Shown here in pieces: positions 1-6,646 of a stretch of 8,878 bases of DNA. The notes under the pieces are model-generated. The model saw nothing but the letters and a program-made list of their open reading frames with translations. It was not told where the DNA came from and ran no database searches. The position numbers and the translations under genes were made by a program. The stretch lies in assembly GCA_002067325.1 (NCBI GenBank), contig MVQY01000136.1:1-8878 (forward strand). The letters are read 5' to 3'. Every line of letters starts with the position of its first letter. The stretch's first letter is position 1. The DNA is from Methanobacterium sp. PtaU1.Bin097 (GTDB taxonomy: Archaea > Methanobacteriota > Methanobacteria > Methanobacteriales > Methanobacteriaceae).

Positions 1-1261
1 GGTAAGTTATGATCCGATCCTGACCAGTTGATCCAGTAACAGAATTAAAATGAATAGTAAGGTTTCCTCCAGGGGTGGTTGTTGAAGGTTGGTGGGTTAC
101 AGTTCCACCTGCTGTGCTGGTGACATCGATGAACTGCAAGTTGCCAGGGATAATATCAGTTACATCTACATGGGTGACTGTTGCTCCATTGGCAATGTCC
201 AGGATGAGTTGATATGTGTAAGGATAATTTGGTCCGGTAGCAGTTTCCTTTTCGTGTAGAATGGCCTTTTTGGTGAGTTTGATCACTGTAGGATTTACAG
301 TGGCAGAAACAGGGTCTCCTTCTATGGAAACTGTACCGGTGGGACTGTTACCAAATTGGAACCATGGTTTCGCGGTGATGTTAAGTGGAGTTCCCAGCGA
401 GGAGTTCTGGGCCAGGTGTGCGTTGACGTAGATGGTGGCTGATGGTTGATCCGGGGTGAAACTTCCTAGGGGATAGAAGAGAACCCATAGATGTTCACCG
501 GGATCTCCATAAGCTGGCCTATGGGTGTAAGGGTTGTTAATCACTCCTGATGAGGGGAACACTCCCAGATTTATGGCGGTGATTTGTATTCCGTTGGCGG
601 TGAGAAATCTGGCATTTTTAAATGTGATTTTTGATGGTAGTGTTAGTTCCACTATGGGACCGAATCCTGTGGTGTTGCCGGCGTTGTTGAAGGAGATGGT
701 GAAGTTGAAGTCCTCGTTGATGAAAACATCCCCTGGATTGGAGATGGTAATTTCTGGGTCTGGGGCCATCGTAAAGTTAGCGCTGCCTCGACTGTTTTGG
801 GGATCTACGTTTACAGTTTCAGTCACTGTTCCATGACCGGTGCGACTGGCGCTTACATCAAAGGCAGTTTCATTACTGTGAAAAGTCACCAGATAGTCAC
901 CATCGACATCAGTGTAAGTTTGATCTAAAATTTTTCCTTTTAATGTTTTAACGGTTATGGTCACTCCAGAGAATGGTTGATCATTGGAGCACTGTTTTAC
1001 ATTTCCAGATATTGTGATTTGTGAAACTGGATTTGAAGAGTTTTTTGTGGTAGATACCTGTTCAATGGTGTTGTTCTGTAATGTGTGAGTATTATTAGTT
1101 ATAGTATTATTTTTAAGAGCATTTTGATTAGGTGTAAGATCTGAAATGCTATTATCACCACTATTTACCGTATTATTCAACGTATCGGCTGCTGATGCAG
1201 CTCCACATGTTATAATTGCCACAAATATGAAAATAAATATTACCAATAGTTTATTTCTCAT
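1..1261 (-). CDS. Secreted DUF11/adhesin-like surface protein, N-terminal 420 residues (3' end outside window)
   Basis: Reading leftwards from the ATG at 1261 there is one uninterrupted frame of 420 codons to the window edge, so the C-terminus is missing. Residues 1-25 form a signal peptide: MRNK, a hydrophobic stretch (LLVIFIFIFVAII), then AASAA before D26. Residues 26-80 are a low-complexity Asn/Thr/Ser linker with five N-x-S/T sequons (N29, N51, N56, N63, N74). Residues about 83-152 look like a carboxypeptidase-regulatory or Cna-B-like beta domain (ITISGNVK ... TDVDGDYLVTF). About 170-325 and 328-420 resemble the beta-sandwich repeats of DUF11 proteins (for example 'YQLILDIANGATVTHVDVTD'). 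More sequons occur at N130, N162, N186, N196, N286, N294 and N400. GGGGAT lies just upstream of the ATG. Family knowledge: such proteins are abundant envelope or adhesin-like proteins of Methanobacteriales. The ligand is unknown, and anchoring cannot be judged without the C-terminus. Confidence 0.82.
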   Translation of the reverse strand, partial: MRNKLLVIFIFIFVAIITCGAASAADTLNNTVNSGDNSISDLTPNQNALKNNTITNNTHTLQNNTIEQVSTTKNSSNPVSQITISGNVKQCSNDQPFSGVTITVKTLKGKILDQTYTDVDGDYLVTFHSNETAFDVSASRTGHGTVTETVNVDPQNSRGSANFTMAPDPEITISNPGDVFINEDFNFTISFNNAGNTTGFGPIVELTLPSKITFKNARFLTANGIQITAINLGVFPSSGVINNPYTHRPAYGDPGEHLWVLFYPLGSFTPDQPSATIYVNAHLAQNSSLGTPLNITAKPWFQFGNSPTGTVSIEGDPVSATVNPTVIKLTKKAILHEKETATGPNYPYTYQLILDIANGATVTHVDVTDIIPGNLQFIDVTSTAGGTVTHQPSTTTPGGNLTIHFNSVTGSTGQDRIITY

Positions 1262-1336
1262 AATATCCCCTTAAATTTCTCTCCTTATAATTTTTTATCC
1301 TCGATTAAGTTTGTGACTTACTTTTAATACTTTAAT

Positions 1337-1345
1337 AATATATAG
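1337..1345 (-). promoter_or_regulatory. Candidate TATA box of the surface-protein gene
   Basis: Minus-strand CTATATATT is a reasonable archaeal box A. With the usual spacing of about 25 bases, transcription would start near 1315 and give a leader of about 54 bases before the ATG at 1261. This is inferred from position and composition only, in a very AT-rich region. Confidence 0.4.
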
Positions 1346-1355
1346 TTTTCGATTA

Positions 1356-1370
1356 TACGAACTGTTCGTA
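1356..1370. promoter_or_regulatory. 15-bp perfect palindrome TACGAA-CTG-TTCGTA
   Basis: Perfect 6-bp arms around a 3-base centre, with a third half-site TACGAA at 1381-1386. It lies just upstream of the candidate TATA box of the surface-protein gene, where the BRE element or an activator would sit. The shape suggests a binding site for a dimeric regulator; no regulator can be assigned. Confidence 0.4.
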
Positions 1371-1416
1371 CGTTAAATATTACGAAATGAATATTAATAT
1401 GTGATTTTTTTCTCAT

Positions 1417-1445
1417 AAAGCGACGAATTATGTGAATAAAAACAC
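1417..1445 (+). repeat. Direct repeat, copy 1
   Basis: AAAGCG, three variable bases, AATTATGTGAA, then a partly conserved tail ending ACAC. It aligns without gaps to the copy at 1498-1526, at about 22 of 29 positions. The copies are 81 bp apart, upstream of the CooT-like gene. Possibly paired regulator sites; function unknown. Confidence 0.45.
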
Positions 1446-1497
1446 TAAAATTAAAACATTTTTTCTAGAAAAATAAAAAGATCATAAGTTTTCACTA

Positions 1498-1526
1498 AAA
1501 GCGGTAAATTATGTGAACAGTTACAC
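1498..1526 (+). repeat. Direct repeat, copy 2
   Basis: Second copy of the AAAGCG-N3-AATTATGTGAA element, with the same internal spacing as the copy at 1417-1445. It lies about 115 bases upstream of the ATG of the CooT-like gene, so it could sit in that gene's control region. Confidence 0.45.
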
Positions 1527-1640
1527 AAATGGTTTGATAACAATTTTTTTTACAGTACAAGATCAAAAAGTATAGTTAAAATAAAAATCAGAATAAAAAA
1601 ACTGGATTGTGTTTATAAAAAAACCGAGAATGTGATATTA

Positions 1641-1835
1641 ATGTGCGAATCAACCGTGTATACAACAGATGGAACCAAGATAATGGAAGATGCAATCTCT
1701 ATAAAGATAGATGGTGATACCATAGATCTGGAGGATATCCTATTCAATAAAAAACAGATAACTGGACGTATAGTGGAGATAGACCTGGATAAGCATGAAA
1801 TTTATATAAAGATTAAAAGGAAAGGAAATTTTTAG
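1641..1835 (+). CDS. CooT-family nickel-binding protein, 64 residues
   Basis: Small acidic/basic beta-rich protein starting MCES. It matches the CooT family pattern: Met1-Cys2 at the very N-terminus, an 'MEDA' strand (residues 15-18), a hydrophobic 'IDLEDILF' segment (28-35), a GRIVEID turn-strand (42-48), and a C-terminal strand rich in Ile and Lys. In the Rhodospirillum CooT family this fold forms a dimer that binds one Ni(II) through Cys2; older annotations call it a predicted RNA-binding protein. An in-frame GTG at 1632 would add MIL, but that GTG is part of GTGAT (1632-1636), which pairs with the 16S 3' end as a Shine-Dalgarno four bases before the ATG. The ATG at 1641 therefore wins and puts Cys2 where the family needs it. 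It is the only plus-strand gene and ends with a U-run terminator. Inferred role: nickel handling or sensing, perhaps for NiFe hydrogenase or other nickel enzymes. Confidence 0.78.
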   Translation: MCESTVYTTDGTKIMEDAISIKIDGDTIDLEDILFNKKQITGRIVEIDLDKHEIYIKIKRKGNF

Positions 1836-1854
1836 AAGGATTTAGGAAGGGAAG

Positions 1855-2640
1855 TTATATAAAAATTTTTTTTCTGCATAATTGACAGTTTTTGGTGCAG
1901 TTGAACGAAACATACTGGGAGCCTAAACCTGGAGCGCCCGTTACAATTTACCAAATTTTCCCCCTGGAGCATCATTTTCTGTTCCTCGGGGCTGCTTTCT
2001 GTAAATTTTTCCAAGAACTTCCGGATACCATGGATTCCGAAGGGTTGACTGTTAAGAACACATCTCCTGACGTCTGTTTTATTTTCTACGTCCAGAACAT
2101 GGAACTGAGCACTGATCTACACGTATACCACAGTCTGTGCATAATCCTCTCTTTGAAGGGAGGTGTCATCTTGGATGTCCAGATCGGTGGTAATTGCTGT
2201 AAACACCATCTTTGAACCCATTTCCGGGTGAAGTACCAAGTTATGAATGCCGAAATTTCCCAGTCCCGCAGCCACAGCCTGCATGGGCGTAATGAAACAT
2301 ATCCTGATGGCATACCCGTTTCTTTATCGATGTTTACCGGGCCTGCTCCAGATACGATCATCACCCTGCTTTGAATTCTCTCTTTAGCAAACTTGCCAGT
2401 TTATAGGCAGGCATATGAAATTCTGTGACCATTCTGATGCCTACTGAAAGCGAACTGGTCGTTTTCACTCTGGTAGTTATCGATCTGTTGAAATACCAGC
2501 ACTATGAGGATTGAGATTCCCCGAAAGAGCTCCTCTATAGGAATGGAATCGGGGATTTTATAATTTTTATGGAAGTAAATACCTGTATCATCTGCTCCCA
2601 TCTATTTTGCATAAATTTTTAATCCTTTCCTCTACTTTAT
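1855..2640 (-). pseudogene. Decayed QueG/COG1600-like iron-sulfur protein gene, about seven frame changes
   Basis: No long frame exists, but coherent protein pieces follow one another on the minus strand. In order: VEERIKNLCKIDG (to about 2600), ADDTGIYFHKNYKIPDSIP (from 2598), VGIRMVTEFHMPAYKLA (ends near 2364), VMIVSGAGPVNIDKETG (to 2314), RICFITPMQAVAAGLGNFGI followed by a TAITTDLDI segment (to a TAG at 2117-2119), CGIRVDQCSVPCSG (to a TAA at 2079-2081), FGIHGIRKFLEKF (about 2035), and finally FNCTKNCQLC, ending at a TAA at 1855-1857. The AAGLGNFG...TTDLDI block followed by a cysteine cluster resembles epoxyqueuosine-reductase-like (QueG, COG1600) or reductive-dehalogenase-type 4Fe-4S proteins; this is from memory of the motifs and is moderate. 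Both cysteine clusters look eroded. The intact gene would have coded for roughly 260 residues. The start is lost; sequence recognisable as protein begins near 2640. Sequencing indels are an alternative, but the clean mvh genes nearby argue for true decay. Confidence 0.72.
1866..1873 (+). terminator. Poly-U terminator of the CooT-like gene
   Basis: Eight consecutive T on the plus strand, 30 bases after the stop at 1835, preceded by an A-rich stretch. This matches the archaeal pattern of termination at U-runs without a strong hairpin. Confidence 0.5.
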
Positions 2641-2642
2641 CC

Positions 2643-2655
2643 GGTGAAATTCACC
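2643..2655. promoter_or_regulatory. 13-bp palindrome GGTGAA-A-TTCACC
   Basis: Perfect 6-bp arms around one base, at the 5' end of the decayed iron-sulfur gene. It may be a former operator. The minus-strand GGTGA is also Shine-Dalgarno-like, so it could mark the lost ribosome binding site of that gene. Weak call. Confidence 0.25.
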
Positions 2656-2682
2656 TGTTCCTTCATTTAATTTTTATTCCCT

Positions 2683-2704
2683 GATTTTTTACTTAAAAAA
2701 AATC
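2683..2704 (-). terminator. Terminator of the DUF2115 gene
   Basis: GATTTTTT at 2683-2690 pairs with AAAAAATC at 2697-2704. The minus strand carries eight T (2702-2695), starting 11 bases after the stop at 2713. A weak AT hairpin plus a U-run fits an archaeal terminator. Confidence 0.5.
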
Positions 2705-2712
2705 CTGTTTTT

Positions 2713-3237
2713 TTAGACGTCTTTATCCTGTTCAGCTATACAAATTCCACAAACAGCTCCAGGATTATCTTTCTGATTTTCCTTGACTGGACAGTAATAT
2801 GTACCATTTTCATATTTGATTTTAAACCCACCTGGAAAGGGCATTCCCACTGGATGAACTGGTTCGTCCCGTACAAATGTGGTGTAAATTGTGATGAGCT
2901 TATAGATTCTGAAAAAACGTAAATGCTGAGGATAATCAATTTTTACCCGGGTTTCCTGGCTTTTCAAAGTTTTAAATGCTTTTTTAAGTTCACGGGTATC
3001 TACAAATCCCGGGTAATAGTTATTATCTTCTCTTATTTTTTTGATGCCCAACAAGAAGGATTCAATGTATATCTGGTCATACTCTTTACGGTAGCTCGCC
3101 TGCACATATTTAGATTCCTCTTTCAGGTGGGAGCATGCGAACATTATATCTATAACATGTACTTTATCTGCTTCAGATTTCAACACATTAAGTAGTTTTT
3201 GTTTGGAAATATTTTCCGAAAGATCGAGGGTCTTCAA
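2713..3237 (-). CDS. UPF0305 / DUF2115 family protein, 174 residues
   Basis: Recognised by the family's C-terminal signature: HPVGMPFPGGFKI (residues 128-140), then YYCPVKENQ, then NPGAVCGICIAEQ up to residue 170. The function of this methanogen-centred family is not known. No signal peptide or membrane span is visible. Four cysteines (C35, C149, C163, C166), the last three inside the conserved C-terminal motifs, could form a metal site; this is inference. The start is uncertain. The frame opens with TTG at 3237, two codons after an in-frame TGA (3241-3243). No in-frame ATG lies nearby and no clear Shine-Dalgarno is seen; a GTG at codon 18 is the next option. The ATG at 3244 is in another frame. 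The gene lies 71 bases after the broken MarR gene, has its own TATA-like box (3288-3296), and has a 16-bp palindrome over the predicted transcription start. Confidence 0.8.
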   Translation of the reverse strand: MKTLDLSENISKQKLLNVLKSEADKVHVIDIMFACSHLKEESKYVQASYRKEYDQIYIESFLLGIKKIREDNNYYPGFVDTRELKKAFKTLKSQETRVKIDYPQHLRFFRIYKLITIYTTFVRDEPVHPVGMPFPGGFKIKYENGTYYCPVKENQKDNPGAVCGICIAEQDKDV

Positions 3238-3258
3238 TTTTCATAGGCACATGAACAA

Positions 3259-3274
3259 TATTTGTATACAAATA
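3259..3274. promoter_or_regulatory. 16-bp perfect palindrome, likely operator of the DUF2115 gene
   Basis: TATTTGTATACAAATA is fully self-complementary. From the TATA-like box at 3288-3296, transcription would start near 3266, inside the palindrome, which is a classic repressor position. MarR proteins bind palindromes of about this length, and the adjacent upstream gene is a (broken) MarR gene. The pairing of that regulator with this site is inference. Confidence 0.5.
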
Positions 3275-3287
3275 AATATTCTATGAA

Positions 3288-3296
3288 TGTATAAAA
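3288..3296 (-). promoter_or_regulatory. Candidate TATA box of the DUF2115 gene
   Basis: Minus-strand TTTTATACA lies in the 71-base gap between the MarR remnant and the DUF2115 gene. It implies that the latter can be transcribed on its own, with a leader of about 29 bases. Confidence 0.45.
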
Positions 3297-3308
3297 TTTT
3301 CGGGTCAG

Positions 3309-3739
3309 CTAAAGCTCATCTAAAATTTTAAGAAACAACTGGAATTCTTCAGGGGATACTTTATCTCTAAATTCCTTATCAAGGTTCTGGGCAATGTGTA
3401 TCATCTGGGGCTTTATTTCCTTTGATTTACGGGTTAAAGACACCAGAACTAATCGGCGGTCAGATTGATCTCCCTTTCTTTTTATAAACCCACGTTTCTC
3501 TAGTCTGTCCAGATTCCAGTAAGTGTGGCACCGTCCATATCCAAAATACGTGGGAGATCTTTAAATCTAACTTCCTCCTTATCCCATAATACACTGAGCA
3601 CATAGAATTGAACGGGAGTGATGTTAAAAGAGGCTAATTTGCCTTCATAATACCGATGTATTTTACGCCTTACTTTGTTAAGTTTGAAGCAGATGAATCT
3701 TTCCGGTCCTTCAGTATTCTCCACCATTTCAATCTTCAT
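3309..3739 (-). pseudogene. MarR-family transcriptional regulator with a single-base frameshift
   Basis: The first frame runs from the ATG at 3739 for 79 codons (MKIEMVENTEGP...) through the dimerisation helices and the recognition region (TPVQFYVLSVLWDKEEV at residues 41-57, DMDGATLTGI at 67-76), then hits a TAG at 3500-3502. Adding one base near 3511/3512 restores a normal MarR wing and C-terminus: LDRLEKRGFIKRK, QSDRRLVLVSLTRKS, and a final helix ending FLKILDEL, with the stop TAG at 3309-3311. The repaired protein is 143 residues, the usual MarR length, and the remainder shows no other damage. A lost C in ATC-CTG is the simplest explanation. The change is either a recent mutation or a sequence error. 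The first-frame product would lack the wing and the C-terminal dimer helix and should not work. A TATA-like box lies at 3781-3794. Confidence 0.85.
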
Positions 3740-3780
3740 CTGGTAGATTCTCTCAATAAATGTTGTAAATTATGTTTCAA

Positions 3781-3794
3781 AATTTATAAAAATT
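3781..3794 (-). promoter_or_regulatory. Candidate TATA box of the MarR gene
   Basis: Minus-strand AATTTTTATAAATT lies about 45-55 bases before the ATG at 3739, predicting a short leader of about 20-25 bases. A similar TTTTTTATAAATTT sequence precedes the 158-residue gene near 8760, which supports use of this box type here. Confidence 0.45.
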
Positions 3795-3853
3795 GACTTA
3801 TTTAAATTATAGTGTGCGACATTAAAAATTTAGCATTAACAGTTTTTTCGAAT

Positions 3854-3919
3854 ACTGTCCTGATATTCTTATTTTAAGAATTGACAGTTCTACATCCTTT
3901 TTTATAACTGTCAGATATT
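3854..3919. repeat. Three ACTGTC elements, two direct and one inverted
   Basis: ACTGTCCTGATATT starts at 3854 and ACTGTCAGATATT at 3907 (direct, one-base gap). An inverted copy, TGACAGTT (3882-3889), pairs perfectly over 8 bp with AACTGTCA (3906-3913) across 16 bases. The region lies between the MarR promoter and the end of mvhB. It could be an operator cluster or a hairpin in RNA; no gene is visible here. Confidence 0.4.
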
Positions 3920-3964
3920 ATTTCATGTTAAGTTTTCCATGACGACTACTATAATCTTAGTTAA

Positions 3965-4019
3965 AAAATAGAAATTTTTAGGTGGTAAAAAAAATTCCAC
4001 CTAGTAAAAAAAAATCAAC
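3965..4019 (-). terminator. Terminator of the mvh operon
   Basis: Directly after the mvhB stop the minus strand carries three T-runs of 9, 8 and 6. A perfect 7-bp stem, TAGGTGG (3979-3985) with CCACCTA (3997-4003), has the 8-T run in its 11-base loop. Serial U-runs are the usual archaeal termination signal, so this is a good end for the operon transcript. Confidence 0.7.
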
Positions 4020-5216
4020 TTATTTTAGCTGGAATGCTCCTTCTGGACAGGCAGGTATGCACTGCTCACATAGGGTACAGAAACCTTTGAGAGGTACTTT
4101 TTCACCGGGTTCCAGTTTAAGCATCTCGAATGGACATACTTCAACACAGTCCCCGCATTCATTACATTTGGAAGGAGTAAATTCAATCCTTTTCCGTTTG
4201 ACTCTCTCTCCATTGATTTCTTTTTCTATGTCCACTAATTTCAGAGCGCCTTCAGGACAGGTGGTTGCACATGCTCCACATCTGGTGCACATGTACAGTG
4301 ATCCGTCGGCTTCCCTTATGGCATCAGTGGGGCAGACCTTGATACATTCTCCTACCATCTTACATTTATCTACATCATAGACCAGTCCTTCATCAGATGA
4401 CGGTTTAGCAGGACCTAATTCTATATCCCAGTCTATGGCTTCAACAGGACACATCTGTGCGCATAAACCACAGTATGTGCATATTTCTGGAAGTTCCACG
4501 GTTAGATTGGATGGTTTTTCTGCTATAAAGTCACCAGGACATGTTTCAACACATATATTACATCCTATACATGTGTCTTCGTCTAATGCAAATGCTTTTA
4601 CTTCTTTGGAGCGTTTTGTTGGTTTTTGACCAGATATGACTACTGCATCCCAAGGACAGGTCTGTGCACATACTCCGCAGTAGGTGCATGTGTCTTCATC
4701 GATTTTGATGACTCCACCGGGCTCATCGAGAGTAATTGCATCAACAGGACATTCATCTACACACAATCCACAACCTACACAGTCACCGATGTATATGGGT
4801 CCGGTTATTACTTCCTCTTTAACTGCAGGTTCTTTAACACCTTCAATTCCGATTACATCTACCGGGCATACGTTCACGCATTGTTCACACATTACACAGT
4901 AACCTTCTAACGGTACTTTGCTCATTTTGTTCTTATCCAGTTTCATAATCTGGGGAGGGCAAACCTCTACACAATCACCGCATTCATCGCATAGGGATGG
5001 GTTGAAAACTATTCTGGTTTCCAATTTTCCTTCGGGACCAACCGCCACTTCACCGGTTTTTAGTGCGCCTTGAGGGCAGATTTCCACACATTTAGGCTCG
5101 CCTGAACACAGGTCACAGTAGATTACATCTTCTGGTGATACTGCTATAGCGGCTGTGGGACAGGTACCCTGGCATGCGCCACATCTGATGCAGCCTTCTT
5201 TGTTGACTACTATCAT
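4020..5216 (-). CDS. mvhB: MvhB polyferredoxin, 398 residues, 12 ferredoxin motifs
   Basis: A chain of twelve CxxCxxCxxxCP-type motifs starting at C9, C34, C76, C107, C146, C177, C216, C246, C285, C310, C351 and C380, arranged as six tandem two-cluster ferredoxin units. Ten are canonical. The second is stretched (C34-x2-C37-x5-C43-x3-C47). The ninth has Val288 where the second Cys should be (C285, C291, C295 remain), so about 12 clusters with one possibly [3Fe-4S] or absent. Motifs 1-4 and 9-12 look like copies of one block. Family knowledge: MvhB is encoded with the F420-non-reducing hydrogenase but is not part of the purified Mvh-Hdr core complex; it is presumed to store or carry electrons in the cytoplasm. 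The start ATG at 5216 follows AAGGTGATAAAAA, a good Shine-Dalgarno. It lies 17 bases after mvhA and is last in the operon. Confidence 0.95.
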   Translation of the reverse strand: MIVVNKEGCIRCGACQGTCPTAAIAVSPEDVIYCDLCSGEPKCVEICPQGALKTGEVAVGPEGKLETRIVFNPSLCDECGDCVEVCPPQIMKLDKNKMSKVPLEGYCVMCEQCVNVCPVDVIGIEGVKEPAVKEEVITGPIYIGDCVGCGLCVDECPVDAITLDEPGGVIKIDEDTCTYCGVCAQTCPWDAVVISGQKPTKRSKEVKAFALDEDTCIGCNICVETCPGDFIAEKPSNLTVELPEICTYCGLCAQMCPVEAIDWDIELGPAKPSSDEGLVYDVDKCKMVGECIKVCPTDAIREADGSLYMCTRCGACATTCPEGALKLVDIEKEINGERVKRKRIEFTPSKCNECGDCVEVCPFEMLKLEPGEKVPLKGFCTLCEQCIPACPEGAFQLK

Positions 5217-5233
5217 TTTTTATCACCTTACGG

Positions 5234-6646
<1,413 letters not shown>

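Larger units (their letters stand above)
1262..1640. other. AT-rich divergent intergenic region, no gene seen
   Basis: This 379-base stretch separates the leftward surface-protein gene from the rightward CooT-like gene. I found no convincing coding frame on either strand. It holds the TATA-like box of the surface gene, a 15-bp palindrome with an extra half-site, and a pair of direct repeats 81 bp apart (listed separately). A candidate TATA-like stretch for the rightward gene is TTTATAAAA at 1612-1620, but it lies too close to the ATG to leave room for the leader that carries the Shine-Dalgarno sequence. The promoter of the CooT-like gene is therefore unresolved. Confidence 0.6.

Noticed and set aside
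534..836. Plus-strand 100-codon open frame
   Set aside because: It lies antisense to the much longer surface-protein frame with signal peptide and domain pattern, and it has no recognisable features of its own.
1632..1640. GTG at 1632 as start of the CooT-like gene
   Set aside because: GTGAT here is better explained as the Shine-Dalgarno for the ATG at 1641, and only the later start gives the Met-Cys N-terminus of the family.
1892..2215. Plus-strand 107-codon frame over the decayed gene
   Set aside because: The minus strand carries meaningful protein fragments across the same bases; the plus-strand product has no recognisable pattern.
2923..3195. Plus-strand 90-codon frame
   Set aside because: Antisense shadow of the DUF2115 gene, whose C-terminal motifs are clear.
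1262..4019. Mobile element or CRISPR array as cause of the decayed zone
   Set aside because: No terminal inverted repeats, transposase fragments, target duplications or regularly spaced repeats with spacers were seen; the only repeats are short and look regulatory.
4435..4910. Plus-strand frames opposite mvhB
   Set aside because: They are antisense readings of the repeated cysteine motifs (His/Thr/Ser-rich products) and not independent genes.
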